Assembly: GCA_021804185.1 (NCBI GenBank)
Contig: JAJZKL010000009.1
Location: 1-10,189 of the forward strand
Direction of reading: 5' to 3'
Length of the DNA stretch: 10,189 nucleotides
DNA from: Thermoplasmata archaeon
Lineage (GTDB): Archaea > Thermoplasmatota > Thermoplasmata > Thermoplasmatales > Thermoplasmataceae
Below the pieces are notes generated by a model. The model saw nothing but the letters and a program-made list of their open reading frames with translations. It ran no database searches and was not told the origin of the DNA. Numbering within the stretch: position 1 is the first letter of the stretch; each line of letters starts with the position of its first letter. Of the stretch, positions 1 through 7,062 are shown piece by piece. Position numbers and translations under genes: made by a program.

Positions 1-230
1 AATATTATGATCTTCCTTCCGCATTTTTTCTTTATCTCACGGATGGTCTGGTCCATCCTGTTCCTGTCAATTTCAGTTGAACCACCGATCATTATGTAGT
101 CCGTTCCAGCCCTTTCGGCTTCCCTGGCAATATCAGCAGACTGTTCCTGATCCTGCCTTGCAGGGTCAATGAGGGTCATGTGGATCTTCTGCTTTTTCAA
201 CCTTTCAAGGATTTCAGAGTACACGTTCAA
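1..230 (-). CDS. Geranylgeranylglyceryl phosphate synthase, N-terminal part (cut by window edge)
   Basis: The reverse-strand frame is open from about 230 to the left edge and gives about 76 residues, too incomplete to be called as a full gene. It contains HMTLIDPAR (about residues 16-24) and YIMIGGSTEID (about residues 43-53). These match the first phosphate/metal-binding segments of the GGGPS/PcrB TIM-barrel family, which has H-x-T-L-I-D-P and a GGST phosphate-binding loop. The enzyme joins geranylgeranyl diphosphate to sn-glycerol-1-phosphate, the first committed ether bond of archaeal lipids. The likely start is TTG at 230-228, overlapping the UbiA stop by 3 bases; an in-frame GTG at 224-222 is the alternative. 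The neighbouring UbiA protein catalyses the next step, which supports the call. About two thirds of the protein lies outside the window. Confidence 0.85.
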   Translation of the reverse strand, partial: MNVYSEILERLKKQKIHMTLIDPARQDQEQSADIAREAERAGTDYIMIGGSTEIDRNRMDQTIREIKKKCGRKIII

Positions 231-1045
231 GATATACCGCCCACTGCGAATGAAGCCAGACCAATGATCATGGCAAGTTTTGATACCTGCTGGCTCTTTT
301 CCGGATCCCTTGGAATCATTGCCACGGAAGCAAGGAATAGGGCATCGGAGAAGGCAACAGATATGAGGTAATATATGCCGAATATTTTAAGGTAATACGG
401 AAAATAGGATATTATCACTGCCAGGATTACTGAAGCAGAAGCGAAATATGCGGCGAACCTTATGCCTCGCTTCTTTGGAAGCGTCATCCTGTCAACGTCT
501 CCCTTTATGTCCTGGATATCCTTTATAACCTCCCGGGAAAGATTTGCCAGGGTTGCCATGAGGAATAGAATGAGCATTCTGTCTATTGAATTGACAGCTA
601 TACCGCCGAATATGAAGATGAGACCAACAAGCACACTTATCATCACGTTTCCCGAAAGGCCCAGCTTCTTTGTCTTCAACTCATATCCAAGCAGGAAAGC
701 TTCGGCTATTACAACCACGGCACCTGCAAGCGGACTAATCAGAATAACTGACATTACTATTGCGGCAGCGAACATTACTGCAACTCCTGTTTTTGCGGAT
801 TTAATGCTTATATGTCCTGTAACCAGTGGTCTGTGGGGATGATTGATCCTGTCCGTGTCAACATCCACCACATCATTTATGATATTGCCCCCTGACGTAA
901 CAAGAAAGACAGCCAGTGCTGCAATTACGATAAAACGTAAGAAATCCACAAAGCTGAAACCTGCGCCTATGAACCCTGATATGAATGTGGCCACGACACC
1001 CATGATGCCATTAACAGGGCGGATAATTTTCAACCAAGGATTCAT
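227..1045 (-). CDS. Digeranylgeranylglyceryl phosphate synthase (UbiA prenyltransferase family)
   Basis: This 272-residue polytopic membrane protein has the two Asp-rich motifs of UbiA prenyltransferases. The first is N57-D58-V-V-D61-V-D63-T-D65, followed by R-I-N-H-P-H-R-P-L; the second is D176-x-x-D179-x-x-x-D183. Both should bind Mg2+-diphosphate. About eight hydrophobic segments fit the family. Within archaea the family adds the second geranylgeranyl chain to GGGP, giving DGGGP, the core of archaeol and tetraether lipids. The NDxxDxxxD context, the length and the adjacent GGGP synthase favour DGGGP synthase over a quinone or haem prenyltransferase. The ATG at 1045 is preceded by a TATA-like box about 28 bases upstream, so the mRNA may be leaderless. 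The stop overlaps the proposed TTG start of the GGGP synthase, implying one transcript. Confidence 0.9.
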   Translation of the reverse strand: MNPWLKIIRPVNGIMGVVATFISGFIGAGFSFVDFLRFIVIAALAVFLVTSGGNIINDVVDVDTDRINHPHRPLVTGHISIKSAKTGVAVMFAAAIVMSVILISPLAGAVVVIAEAFLLGYELKTKKLGLSGNVMISVLVGLIFIFGGIAVNSIDRMLILFLMATLANLSREVIKDIQDIKGDVDRMTLPKKRGIRFAAYFASASVILAVIISYFPYYLKIFGIYYLISVAFSDALFLASVAMIPRDPEKSQQVSKLAMIIGLASFAVGGIS

Positions 1046-1069
1046 TCCTGTCGGGAAATGATCGTATGC

Positions 1070-1077
1070 TTTTATTA
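1070..1077 (-). promoter_or_regulatory. TATA-like box of the UbiA-GGGPS operon
   Basis: On the minus strand this reads TAATAAAA. Its centre is about 28 bases ahead of the ATG at 1045, the spacing expected for an archaeal TATA box driving a leaderless or nearly leaderless transcript. The match to the archaeal TATA consensus is moderate. Confidence 0.4.
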
Positions 1078-1078
1078 G

Positions 1079-1369
1079 TATCGCAATCAGGATTCATTTG
1101 AATTGAACTTCATTGACCAGGTCAAATTAAGCCAGTCAGGTAAACTGCTGGAGAAATATGGAGATGCCGACACATCCTTAGTTTCAGCACCCCAATATGT
1201 TCGTAATGCGTTCAAACTGTCCTGAAACCCAGTTCACATTGGCTGCGTTGAAGAATTTTTTCTCTTGAATCCGGCAGAGGATGCTGGAAATATCTTCATT
1301 TCTGAAATTATAGAAAAACAGCAAAATAACCTCTCGCAATTTTGCTCAGGCGGAGAATCAGACTGTTAA
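1079..1369 (+). pseudogene. Possible decayed protein-coding remnant, family unrecognised
   Basis: One plus-strand frame runs from just after a TAG at 1076-1078 to a TAA at 1367-1369 and is broken by a single TGA at 1223-1225. The first piece contains KLLEKYGDADTSLVSAPQYV; the second contains HIGCVEEFFLLNPAEDAGN. Composition is protein-like rather than random (Gly, Asp and Leu rich, with few rare codons). There is no credible start codon, although an ATG at 1058 sits in the same frame upstream of the TAG. A second frame around 1366-1465 is also open without a good start. I do not recognise the family. The frame may be a gene killed by nonsense mutations, or a chance open stretch in the intergenic region. 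The area from 1046 to 1517 otherwise holds only the UbiA promoter and a T-run terminator. Confidence 0.3.
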
Positions 1370-1498
1370 ATGGTCGATACAGGATCCAGCTGCCAACAAT
1401 GGAATGATTCAATATCTGGCCATGGGTGTACAAAACCTTCATGAAATGAGAAATGAATTTTAACAGGACCATGAATGTAGTACAGCCGGCCTGTCCCG

Positions 1499-1504
1499 AA
1501 AAAA
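1499..1504 (-). terminator. T-run terminator after the 425-residue membrane protein
   Basis: A run of six T on the minus strand starts about 14 bases beyond the TGA at 1518-1520. Archaeal RNA polymerase terminates at short T tracts in the non-template strand without needing a hairpin. No stem-loop is obvious. Confidence 0.45.
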
Positions 1505-1517
1505 TCATGACTGGCCT

Positions 1518-2795
1518 TCAGACAGGATTGTTGATTACATTGCTGTTATTAATGTATACAGGAAAAGTAATTCCAATGCTTGTTTCTTTTCCGTTTATGT
1601 GGTATGGTCCCATAACACTCACAGGTTCAAGTTTGATATGGATGTTCATTGTATAATTACCGTCAGGAATGTTGCAGGATATTTCGTTTACTGGCTCTAC
1701 CTCAATACCGTATTCACTTCCAGTATCAAAAGTTCCGGACGGATTTGTAACCACTCCTCCGTTGAAGTACACCAGTCCAGAATCCCATTTATTCTCGCGG
1801 AAAGGAAGCAAATATTTCCCAATAGAAACTGTGACGTTGCTGATAGTCAGAGTCTGTTGAGACCACGGAAATGAGGTGTTCTGTGCAATCTTAATTATCG
1901 TTACGCTGTAGTCCCACACATAAATTGTGGATGAATTTATGCCGCCGTATCGTGGGAGCGGCCCAATCATGATGGCAAAGTATTTAGCAGAAACAGCGGG
2001 TGAATAAGCCCAAAATGAAAGATTATCAGTATAATTCCCCGAAAGATTTGAACCATGCACGGTTTCTACTGGAAGGATCGGAAATACCTTTGGTACTGAC
2101 CGACCCTGCGCAATGGTGAAAAGAGCGAAGATCATGATAAGAACAAGTATCAAGGATACCACTCTGTGTGCGTTAACTGAACTTGCAAATCCGCGCATTC
2201 TTTTGTGGAAATAGTTCAGGGTTAATCTTGATAATGAATCACCTTTCGACCTGATCCTTCTTACCTTAATCATGGTGGGTTCTGCAAAAATCATTGAAAA
2301 TCCCAAAAAAATCAGAAGTACCGAATAAATTAAAACGTGCTGTGCAGTGTTGTAGTTATTTGGCCCACCAACCAGTTCATCAGACGGATATGGTGGGTGG
2401 CTGAAGATATATGTTGTGTAACTTGAAGGGTTTTCTGCGGATATTGCAACGACATAATACGAGCCGGAGAGATCCTGGTAGAGATATGTATCTGTTCCAC
2501 CTGCATATTTTATGGGAGGGATAGCTAGATGGCCTGCATCGTTTCTGTTCAGTTCAGAAATCTTTGGGGCAGGTATGAGATAGAACTCCGCATCGTGTAA
2601 AGATGATGACCACTGAATTTCCCCAGTACTTCTTATCCATATGTTGATTTCTGGAGATATGTAGATGCCGGTGCTGTCCTGGCTGAAGCTGCCAGATATA
2701 ATCTGCTGGCTGTATACATCCGAGGCAGAGAATGCTGCTAAGAAGAATGAGAACAATATTATCACTATACCAAGGTACTGAATCCACCTGTGCAT
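1518..2795 (-). CDS. Hypothetical membrane-anchored surface protein
   Basis: This 425-residue protein is not recognised. Hydrophobic stretches lie at about residues 7-24 (signal anchor), 152-171 and 212-230. A basic segment at 172-211 (K-V-R-R-I-R-S-K and later H-K-R-M-R) should face the cytoplasm by the positive-inside rule. That predicts two external domains: about 25-150, rich in Tyr, Ser, Pro and Gly, and about 231-425. The C-terminal domain has many N-x-S/T sequons (around 250, 254, 258, 287, 306, 320, 380 and 417), consistent with an N-glycosylated face exposed to acid surroundings. Alternating polar and hydrophobic stretches such as TIYVWDYSVTIIKIA suggest beta-rich folds. It has its own promoter and terminator, so it is probably monocistronic. 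No catalytic motif is visible, and a role in the envelope is only an inference from topology. Confidence 0.85.
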   Translation of the reverse strand: MHRWIQYLGIVIILFSFFLAAFSASDVYSQQIISGSFSQDSTGIYISPEINIWIRSTGEIQWSSSLHDAEFYLIPAPKISELNRNDAGHLAIPPIKYAGGTDTYLYQDLSGSYYVVAISAENPSSYTTYIFSHPPYPSDELVGGPNNYNTAQHVLIYSVLLIFLGFSMIFAEPTMIKVRRIRSKGDSLSRLTLNYFHKRMRGFASSVNAHRVVSLILVLIMIFALFTIAQGRSVPKVFPILPVETVHGSNLSGNYTDNLSFWAYSPAVSAKYFAIMIGPLPRYGGINSSTIYVWDYSVTIIKIAQNTSFPWSQQTLTISNVTVSIGKYLLPFRENKWDSGLVYFNGGVVTNPSGTFDTGSEYGIEVEPVNEISCNIPDGNYTMNIHIKLEPVSVMGPYHINGKETSIGITFPVYINNSNVINNPV

Positions 2796-2817
2796 TCCAA
2801 TAGCTTCAATTTGTGTA

Positions 2818-2827
2818 TTATAATAAA
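2818..2827 (-). promoter_or_regulatory. Strong TATA box of the membrane-protein gene
   Basis: The minus strand reads TTTATTATAA, centred about 27 bases upstream of the ATG at 2795. This is a good archaeal TATA element with spacing that predicts transcription starting at or next to the start codon. The A/T-rich block continues to about 2870. Confidence 0.6.
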
Positions 2828-2828
2828 C

Positions 2829-3190
2829 TTTTTGTTGGATATAATTTACAATAAATAAAATAATACCTTACCCTAATGAAGGCATAGTGAAGTCATGATT
2901 AGTCTCAGCAGCCCGTCATGCCGAAAGAGGACCTTAATGCATCTTCTTACATTTGATAGAATTGCACAGGTCAGGACTTCCGCCCGCTTATGGACATATG
3001 GTATCCTGTGACCTGAGATTTAAAGAGATCTACAGCAGTTCATCCGCACTGCAAGTTAACTGGCTTCCCTGCTCAGAGGACTGCAGAAGCCATGCTCTTA
3101 TCATTTGAAACCATGTTTGAATTGCCACTTATGCTCAGTAATATGTGAAGCTGTAATCGCCTGACAGCGTGAATTTTTTTCCATACTGGA
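2829..3190. other. Intergenic region without a supported gene
   Basis: About 360 bases between the promoter of the 425-residue protein and the Trm1 stop. Both strands were read for tRNA T-arm consensus, hairpin-plus-T-run structures and coding frames. Only short frames exist. The longest is a plus-strand stretch from about 2939 to 3111 with no convincing start or promoter and no recognisable family. A run of T on the plus strand at about 3173-3180 is on the wrong strand to end the Trm1 transcript. A small regulatory RNA cannot be excluded by eye. Confidence 0.5.
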
Positions 3191-4252
3191 TTATGTCTTC
3201 CGCGATGCCGAGACAAATGCCTCAGTAAAGTGCTCCCATGTACCGGAGAACTTTATTCCAGTTGTTGAAAAATGTGTTCTGTACGCGCTGAAGCCAGTGT
3301 TACCAAGTTCTTCTATAAGATCATTTACCCTGGGAAGACTCATGCCCATTGACCTTGCCGCATCAGTCATCTCAAAGAACATCAGCGATGCGTTCTCGTC
3401 AATAATTTTGGACGCGAAGTTAACGGATATTTCAGAAACAGATCCGGGCCGAAGTGCCAGTGCCTCTGTAATGATGGAGGAATCCTCCAGATCGCCTTTC
3501 CATATGGGCCCCTGTTCAATGTCCTCATAGTAATTTGAAAACATTTTATTGAAATTCACTGTTGAAACCAGATCAAGGGATCTGTCTGCCTTCATTGATC
3601 CGTTCCTGACTCCGACTATAATTCGGTAGAAATGACCGTGCCAGAAGGAGATGACGGGAGCTATGTACCTGTCCATTGAAGCGGCCCGCCTGACCACATC
3701 CGCAAGCATCAATCTGATACCGGCTTCGTGACGGTGAGCATCGTTGGCAATGAATGCGCCGTACCTTCTCCTGGTTTTGGATGGCACTGAACCTGTCAAG
3801 ACAGACAGATCTGTTGCAGTTATACCAAGATACCCCCCGTTCTTTACAGATGACAGAGCCACATCCAGATAAGGCACTGCTGAACCATAGGGATCAATAT
3901 CAATGAAATCATACAGTCCCTTTGATACCACTGATTGAAAAGGCTCCTTATGGACGGACGCTGTGACATTGTTCATTGCGAGATTCTCTTCTATTTTCCG
4001 TACGGAAGCTGGATTTATCTCGGAAATAGATGATTCGATTCCGAGTTCAGCTGCTACACGAATTGCCCTCACGCCGGTTGCGCCAAAGCCATCAAGATAG
4101 TTTTTCGGCCTGAGTTTTGAAAGTACAAGGATGGTCAGATCCCTGTTAATGACCTGTTCGTTGTTGTAAAAGCCGGCTGATCTTGTTCCCGGACCTTTTC
4201 TGTTATGAGTCTCAGGAACAGATATCCTTGCAAACCCCTCCTTTATGATCAA
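3191..4252 (-). CDS. trm1: tRNA (guanine26-N2)-dimethyltransferase
   Basis: This 353-residue class I SAM methyltransferase has the Trm1 family pattern. The N-terminal GFYNNEQVINRDL (27-39) corresponds to the family's F-Y-N-P-x-x-x-x-N-R-D-L. The SAM-binding motif is L53-D-G-F-G-A-T-G60-V-R-A-I-R. The catalytic segment is DIDPYGSAVPYLD (118-130), followed by TATDLSVLTGS (146-156). The C-terminal domain contains GPIWKGDL (248-255) and YRTHFSTTGIKFSGTW (324-339). Trm1 methylates G26 of tRNA to m2G and m2,2G. The start is TTG at 4252-4250, directly after the TAA of the upstream NTPase; that in-frame stop rules out any upstream extension, and the purine-rich GGGGAAGAAGGA just ahead could serve as a ribosome-binding site. 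It is the last gene of the MptD-NTPase-Trm1 cluster, so translation is probably coupled. Confidence 0.95.
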   Translation of the reverse strand: MIIKEGFARISVPETHNRKGPGTRSAGFYNNEQVINRDLTILVLSKLRPKNYLDGFGATGVRAIRVAAELGIESSISEINPASVRKIEENLAMNNVTASVHKEPFQSVVSKGLYDFIDIDPYGSAVPYLDVALSSVKNGGYLGITATDLSVLTGSVPSKTRRRYGAFIANDAHRHEAGIRLMLADVVRRAASMDRYIAPVISFWHGHFYRIIVGVRNGSMKADRSLDLVSTVNFNKMFSNYYEDIEQGPIWKGDLEDSSIITEALALRPGSVSEISVNFASKIIDENASLMFFEMTDAARSMGMSLPRVNDLIEELGNTGFSAYRTHFSTTGIKFSGTWEHFTEAFVSASRKT

Positions 4253-4795
4253 TTATGGTCCTTCTTCCCCTCTTATGACCCTGAGAACTTTGAATGGAAG
4301 CGTGCTCTTGTTGATTGGTGTTATATCGAAAACGCGGATTCCCTCAAGTGCCCTGATCTCCTGCAGAACAGGGTTTCTGGATTTTTTGTGAAGCGTGACA
4401 ATGAGAGGTTTTTCTGACTTCAGGGTTGTCTCTATTTCTTCCTGAATGTTTCTTGTGGTATTCTCAAGTTTACCTATCTCATCGATAACAATAACATCAG
4501 CGCTTTCCCTGGCCTTTTGAAGACTGGGGACAAGAATCTCCTCAAGAAGGCGTGTATCCACACCTAGCTTGTCTATCTTGATCCGAGAGATTATGCCAGC
4601 CTGGGCAAACGTAATCTTCTTCTTGGTACTGATGTCAAAGAGCGAATAGCCCAGAAGCTTGCCGTGTTCTGTTATCTCTGATACAAGAACTCCCTGAACA
4701 ACTGTCCCATCCTTTTCAAGCATGTCTATTATCTTGTGAAGGGCTTCTGCTTTTATTGATCCCACGGGCCCTGTAATGCCGATTTTAACTGCCAT
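4253..4795 (-). CDS. THEP1-family nucleoside-triphosphatase with a degenerate P-loop
   Basis: This 180-residue protein has the THEP1 (NTPase_1) fold signature. The N-terminal strand-loop KIGITGPVGSIKAEAL sits at 4-19 and a Walker B with the family-typical sequence VIVIDEIGKLE at 101-111. A late strand, PLIVTLHKKSRNP (130-142), resembles the conserved 'hra...hP' region near the C-terminus. Length matches the family (about 175-190). THEP1 proteins hydrolyse ATP, GTP and other NTPs slowly, with unclear cellular role. The Walker A here is unusual: G9-P-V-G12-S-I14-K15-A16 keeps the lysine but loses the last glycine and the Ser/Thr that coordinates Mg2+. Catalysis may therefore be weak or absent. 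The ATG at 4795 lies 8 bases after the MptD stop, and the TAA abuts the TTG start of Trm1. Confidence 0.85.
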   Translation of the reverse strand: MAVKIGITGPVGSIKAEALHKIIDMLEKDGTVVQGVLVSEITEHGKLLGYSLFDISTKKKITFAQAGIISRIKIDKLGVDTRLLEEILVPSLQKARESADVIVIDEIGKLENTTRNIQEEIETTLKSEKPLIVTLHKKSRNPVLQEIRALEGIRVFDITPINKSTLPFKVLRVIRGEEGP

Positions 4796-4803
4796 TTATA
4801 ACA

Positions 4804-5178
4804 TCATCCTTCCACATACATCAGCGGGTAATCTATCTCCGGAACGTACCTGAGCCTTGCTGTAATATTTTCGTCATTGTATTTGATTACGATGGTAACA
4901 TTCAGCATTTCCCCGGCCAGAGTGATATACTTGTAAACTCCCTGCTTCTTTGATATTATCTCCTTGTCGATCTTGACATGCGCTTCCTCAACAAATGGCT
5001 GAACCATGGCGCTCTCTTCGATTGCCTTTTCCAGCGATTCCACGTTGCTGAGGTTCAGGGGTGCCCCCACATACTGGTGGTAGATTGTACCCAATTTAAT
5101 ACCCGCCTCGAATATGGCTCTCTCCCTGTCAGTACAATTGAAAAATTTAGAAGCCGGATCGCGCATCGCTTGTACCAT
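4804..5178 (-). CDS. mptD: Archaeal dihydroneopterin aldolase (MptD family, formerly DUF381)
   Basis: This 124-residue protein matches the archaeal MptD family across its length. It has FFNCTDRERAIFEAGIKLG (12-30), IYHQYVGAP (32-40), a middle SLEKAIEES...QPFVEEA (48-66), and the C-terminal RLRYVPEIDYPLMYVEG (108-124). The family converts dihydroneopterin to 6-hydroxymethyl-dihydropterin and glycolaldehyde in methanopterin or folate-type cofactor synthesis. It is unrelated in sequence to bacterial FolB. E24 and H34 align with the Glu and His that I recall as important in the Methanocaldococcus enzyme. The start is uncertain: M1 at 5178 or M5 at 5166. A TATA-like stretch at about 5193-5201 is too close for a leaderless start at 5178 but fits 5166 better. 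It is the first gene of the cluster with THEP1 and Trm1. Confidence 0.88.
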   Translation of the reverse strand: MVQAMRDPASKFFNCTDRERAIFEAGIKLGTIYHQYVGAPLNLSNVESLEKAIEESAMVQPFVEEAHVKIDKEIISKKQGVYKYITLAGEMLNVTIVIKYNDENITARLRYVPEIDYPLMYVEG

Positions 5179-5192
5179 ATTGCAAGGATACT

Positions 5193-5201
5193 CATAAACA
5201 T
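5193..5201 (-). promoter_or_regulatory. Candidate TATA box of the MptD-NTPase-Trm1 cluster
   Basis: The minus strand reads ATGTTTATG, 17-19 bases ahead of the first MptD ATG and about 30 ahead of the second. A second candidate, GCATATACAT, lies about 15-20 bases further upstream and would give a leader of about 9 bases to the first ATG. Which one works decides the start codon. Confidence 0.35.
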
Positions 5202-5272
5202 TTTTCGATGTATATGCAGAAGGCCACGGTGAACTTTAAGTGAGCAGGCTGTTCTGCCGCAATTGTAATCAA

Positions 5273-5287
5273 GGGAAAAGTAAAGTT
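5273..5287 (-). terminator. Weak T-rich terminator after the ABC permease
   Basis: Immediately after the permease TAA the minus strand reads AACTTTACTTTTCCC. The short T clusters could terminate the exporter transcript before the MptD promoter, but the T runs are only three and four long. Confidence 0.3.
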
Positions 5288-6061
5288 TTAGACCCCACTT
5301 CTCACAGTCCTGTAGAGCAGCCTGGCAATTACAAACAACACTATGGTGAGAACTAACATGGCAATGGCATACATGTAAGTGGTTGTGTCAGGTACGCCAA
5401 TGAGTGCGGTTCGTGTCACATCAACAATGTAGGTCAGGGGATTGCTGAGTGATATTGCCCTGAACACTGCGTCGCTGGTTGTCGGGATTGGGTAAAATGC
5501 TGAACTGGCGAAGTCAAGCACGAAGAACAGTGCGATGGTGATTGTGTTGTATGTTTGCATTGTTTTAGCAAGCGTTGATATTATAAGAAACAGCGATGAG
5601 AAGAGCATAGTTCCAAGTATGATGGAGAAAAGGGTAAGTGAAACTGAGATCCAAGACAGGATAAAGTCGCCCGATATTGAAACTGAAAGGCCCAGCATTA
5701 TAAGGCTGCCGGCAACGGCGAAGATGATTGCCACCATTATTATTCCAAGGAGGTAATCCGTTCTCTTGAAGGGACCCACAAGAAGCTGCTCGAACATCCC
5801 CCATCTCCTGTCACTCCATAGCATCCCTCCGCCTATATTTCCTGCCGTCAGGGTCTGCATAGCAACTATCCCGGGGCCAAGGAAATGCGTGTATGATACC
5901 CTTGAGGAATTGAGTTCCACACCAGGGATTATGTTCTGGAGCATTGTTCCCATTACCAGTAGATAAAGTGCCGGAAGACCTAGCATGAATATCATGGTTC
6001 CCAGATCCATGTTCACCCTGATATTCCGATAGGTCAGTCTCAAAAATGCAGGCGCATGCAT
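5288..6061 (-). CDS. ABC-2 type transporter permease
   Basis: This 257-residue membrane protein has six likely helices at about 22-40, 60-80, 107-128, 141-164, 172-190 and 229-249, the layout of ABC-2 exporter permeases (DrrB/NodJ-like). After helix 2 comes DRRWGMFEQLLVGPFKRTDY (84-103), the cytoplasmic coupling segment typical of the family. Between helices 5 and 6 comes the conserved S-N-P-L-T-Y-I-V-D-V-T-R (206-217). It should form a homodimeric channel with the ATPase encoded just upstream. Its ATG overlaps the ATPase TGA by one base (TGATG), so translation is likely coupled. Substrate cannot be read from the sequence; related systems export drugs, glycolipids or polysaccharides. The length is normal, so the gene appears intact. 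Confidence 0.92.
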   Translation of the reverse strand: MHAPAFLRLTYRNIRVNMDLGTMIFMLGLPALYLLVMGTMLQNIIPGVELNSSRVSYTHFLGPGIVAMQTLTAGNIGGGMLWSDRRWGMFEQLLVGPFKRTDYLLGIIMVAIIFAVAGSLIMLGLSVSISGDFILSWISVSLTLFSIILGTMLFSSLFLIISTLAKTMQTYNTITIALFFVLDFASSAFYPIPTTSDAVFRAISLSNPLTYIVDVTRTALIGVPDTTTYMYAIAMLVLTIVLFVIARLLYRTVRSGV

Positions 6062-7062
6062 CAGGAATTCACCACCTCTATGAAAACATCATCCAGGGTT
6101 GCATCCCTCAGGTTGATGCTGTCAATATTTATTCCCTGGGTTTTCAACGAAGAAAGTATCTGGTCCAGGTTTCGCGAAATGGACCTGCCCAGAATTGTGA
6201 TGGTTTTGCCCTGTCCTTTAACTTCGCTGGCAAGATCAGACGAAACCAGTTGCTCCCGGAGACGCTCTATCCCATCTGGCGATTCGTTCTCCCTTGTTAT
6301 GATCTCCAGGGTTCTGAGCCCCCCGTATTTTTCCTTTAATTCTGACGATGTCCCTTCCACCCTGATTTTCCCCTCCGACATAATTGCTATTCTGTCACAG
6401 ATGTAGTCCGCCTCTTCCAGAAAATGTGTCGTGAAAAGGACTGTTAGTCCGTTTTTTACCCTGTCCTTGATGCTGTCAAGTATCCGCCTTCTCATTATAG
6501 GGTCCATGCCAACAGTGGGCTCATCCAGAAACAGGATATCCATGTCGTGAACCAGTTCCCTTGCTACCTGCAGTTTCTTCTTCTGTCCGCCAGAAAGCTC
6601 AAAAGCACGGACCTTGCGGAATTCTGTCAGCTCAAATAGATCCAAAAGCTCTTCGATTCTTGCACTCACAACCTCACGCGGAACCTCCCAGAGCATCCCG
6701 TATATCTTGAGGTTGTTCTCCACTGTGGCAAAGTCGAAGGATTCAGACTGCTGCACCACTCCAATACGCTTCCTTATCTGGATGGACTGTCTGGATGGGT
6801 CCATACCAAGCACCTCTATTGTTCCGGATGTTGGCTTTATGAGTGTGGTGAGCATCTTAATGGTGGTGCTCTTTCCAGCTCCATTCTTGCCTAGGAGACC
6901 GTAAATTTCCCCTCTTGCAACATCGAATGATATGTCATCCACAGCATTATGTCTGCCGTCGTATGATTTCACAATGTTCCTTGCCTGAATAGCATATTCC
7001 TGGGTATGGAGCATCACCCCATATTCGTGATCAAGATTAAAATTCTTCTGGGGAAAATTCAC
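6061..7062 (-). CDS. ABC transporter ATP-binding protein (DrrA-like)
   Basis: This ATPase is 333 residues from the GTG at 7062, or 317 from an in-frame ATG at 7014. All motifs are intact: Walker A GKNGAGKST (58-66), Q-loop Q104/Q105, signature LSGGQ (156-160), Walker B ILFLDEP (176-182) and switch H213. The C-terminal regulatory tail ends in LRDATLDDVFIEV (318-330), typical of DrrA-type exporter ATPases. It powers the permease encoded by the next gene. The start is uncertain. The GTG lies inside a perfect Shine-Dalgarno-like GGAGGTGA, too close to act on it, while the ATG at 7014 begins six residues before the domain proper and has an AT-rich box (TTTTAAT) about 25 bases upstream. I keep the longer frame but consider the shorter form equally likely. 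Confidence 0.93.
   Translation of the reverse strand: MNFPQKNFNLDHEYGVMLHTQEYAIQARNIVKSYDGRHNAVDDISFDVARGEIYGLLGKNGAGKSTTIKMLTTLIKPTSGTIEVLGMDPSRQSIQIRKRIGVVQQSESFDFATVENNLKIYGMLWEVPREVVSARIEELLDLFELTEFRKVRAFELSGGQKKKLQVARELVHDMDILFLDEPTVGMDPIMRRRILDSIKDRVKNGLTVLFTTHFLEEADYICDRIAIMSEGKIRVEGTSSELKEKYGGLRTLEIITRENESPDGIERLREQLVSSDLASEVKGQGKTITILGRSISRNLDQILSSLKTQGINIDSINLRDATLDDVFIEVVNS

Noticed and set aside
1223..1225. In-frame TGA in the putative remnant as a recoded (selenocysteine) codon
   Set aside because: No SECIS-like hairpin is apparent, no start codon precedes the frame and another stop lies just upstream, so decay or chance is simpler.
1308..1508. Minus-strand 66-codon open frame just downstream of the surface-protein gene
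   Set aside because: It lies in a gene-poor spacer, spans the T-run terminator, has no promoter at the right distance and no recognisable domain; the opposite strand has a better candidate remnant.
1453..1656. Plus-strand 67-codon frame with a hydrophobic stretch resembling a membrane helix
   Set aside because: Its second half is the complement of the C-terminal coding part of the 425-residue protein, so its hydrophobicity is explained by antisense reading.
2939..3111. Plus-strand open stretch of about 55 codons in the 2829-3190 spacer
   Set aside because: No promoter, no credible start, no recognisable sequence; length is within chance expectation.
3297..3530. Plus-strand frame inside the Trm1 gene
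   Set aside because: Antisense to the strongly conserved Trm1 C-terminal region; shadow frame.
5565..5804. Minus-strand 79-codon frame within the ABC permease
   Set aside because: Out-of-frame shadow of the permease with implausible composition.
6046..6406. Two overlapping plus-strand frames opposite the ABC ATPase C-terminus
   Set aside because: Both are antisense to a well-supported coding region and have no own signals.
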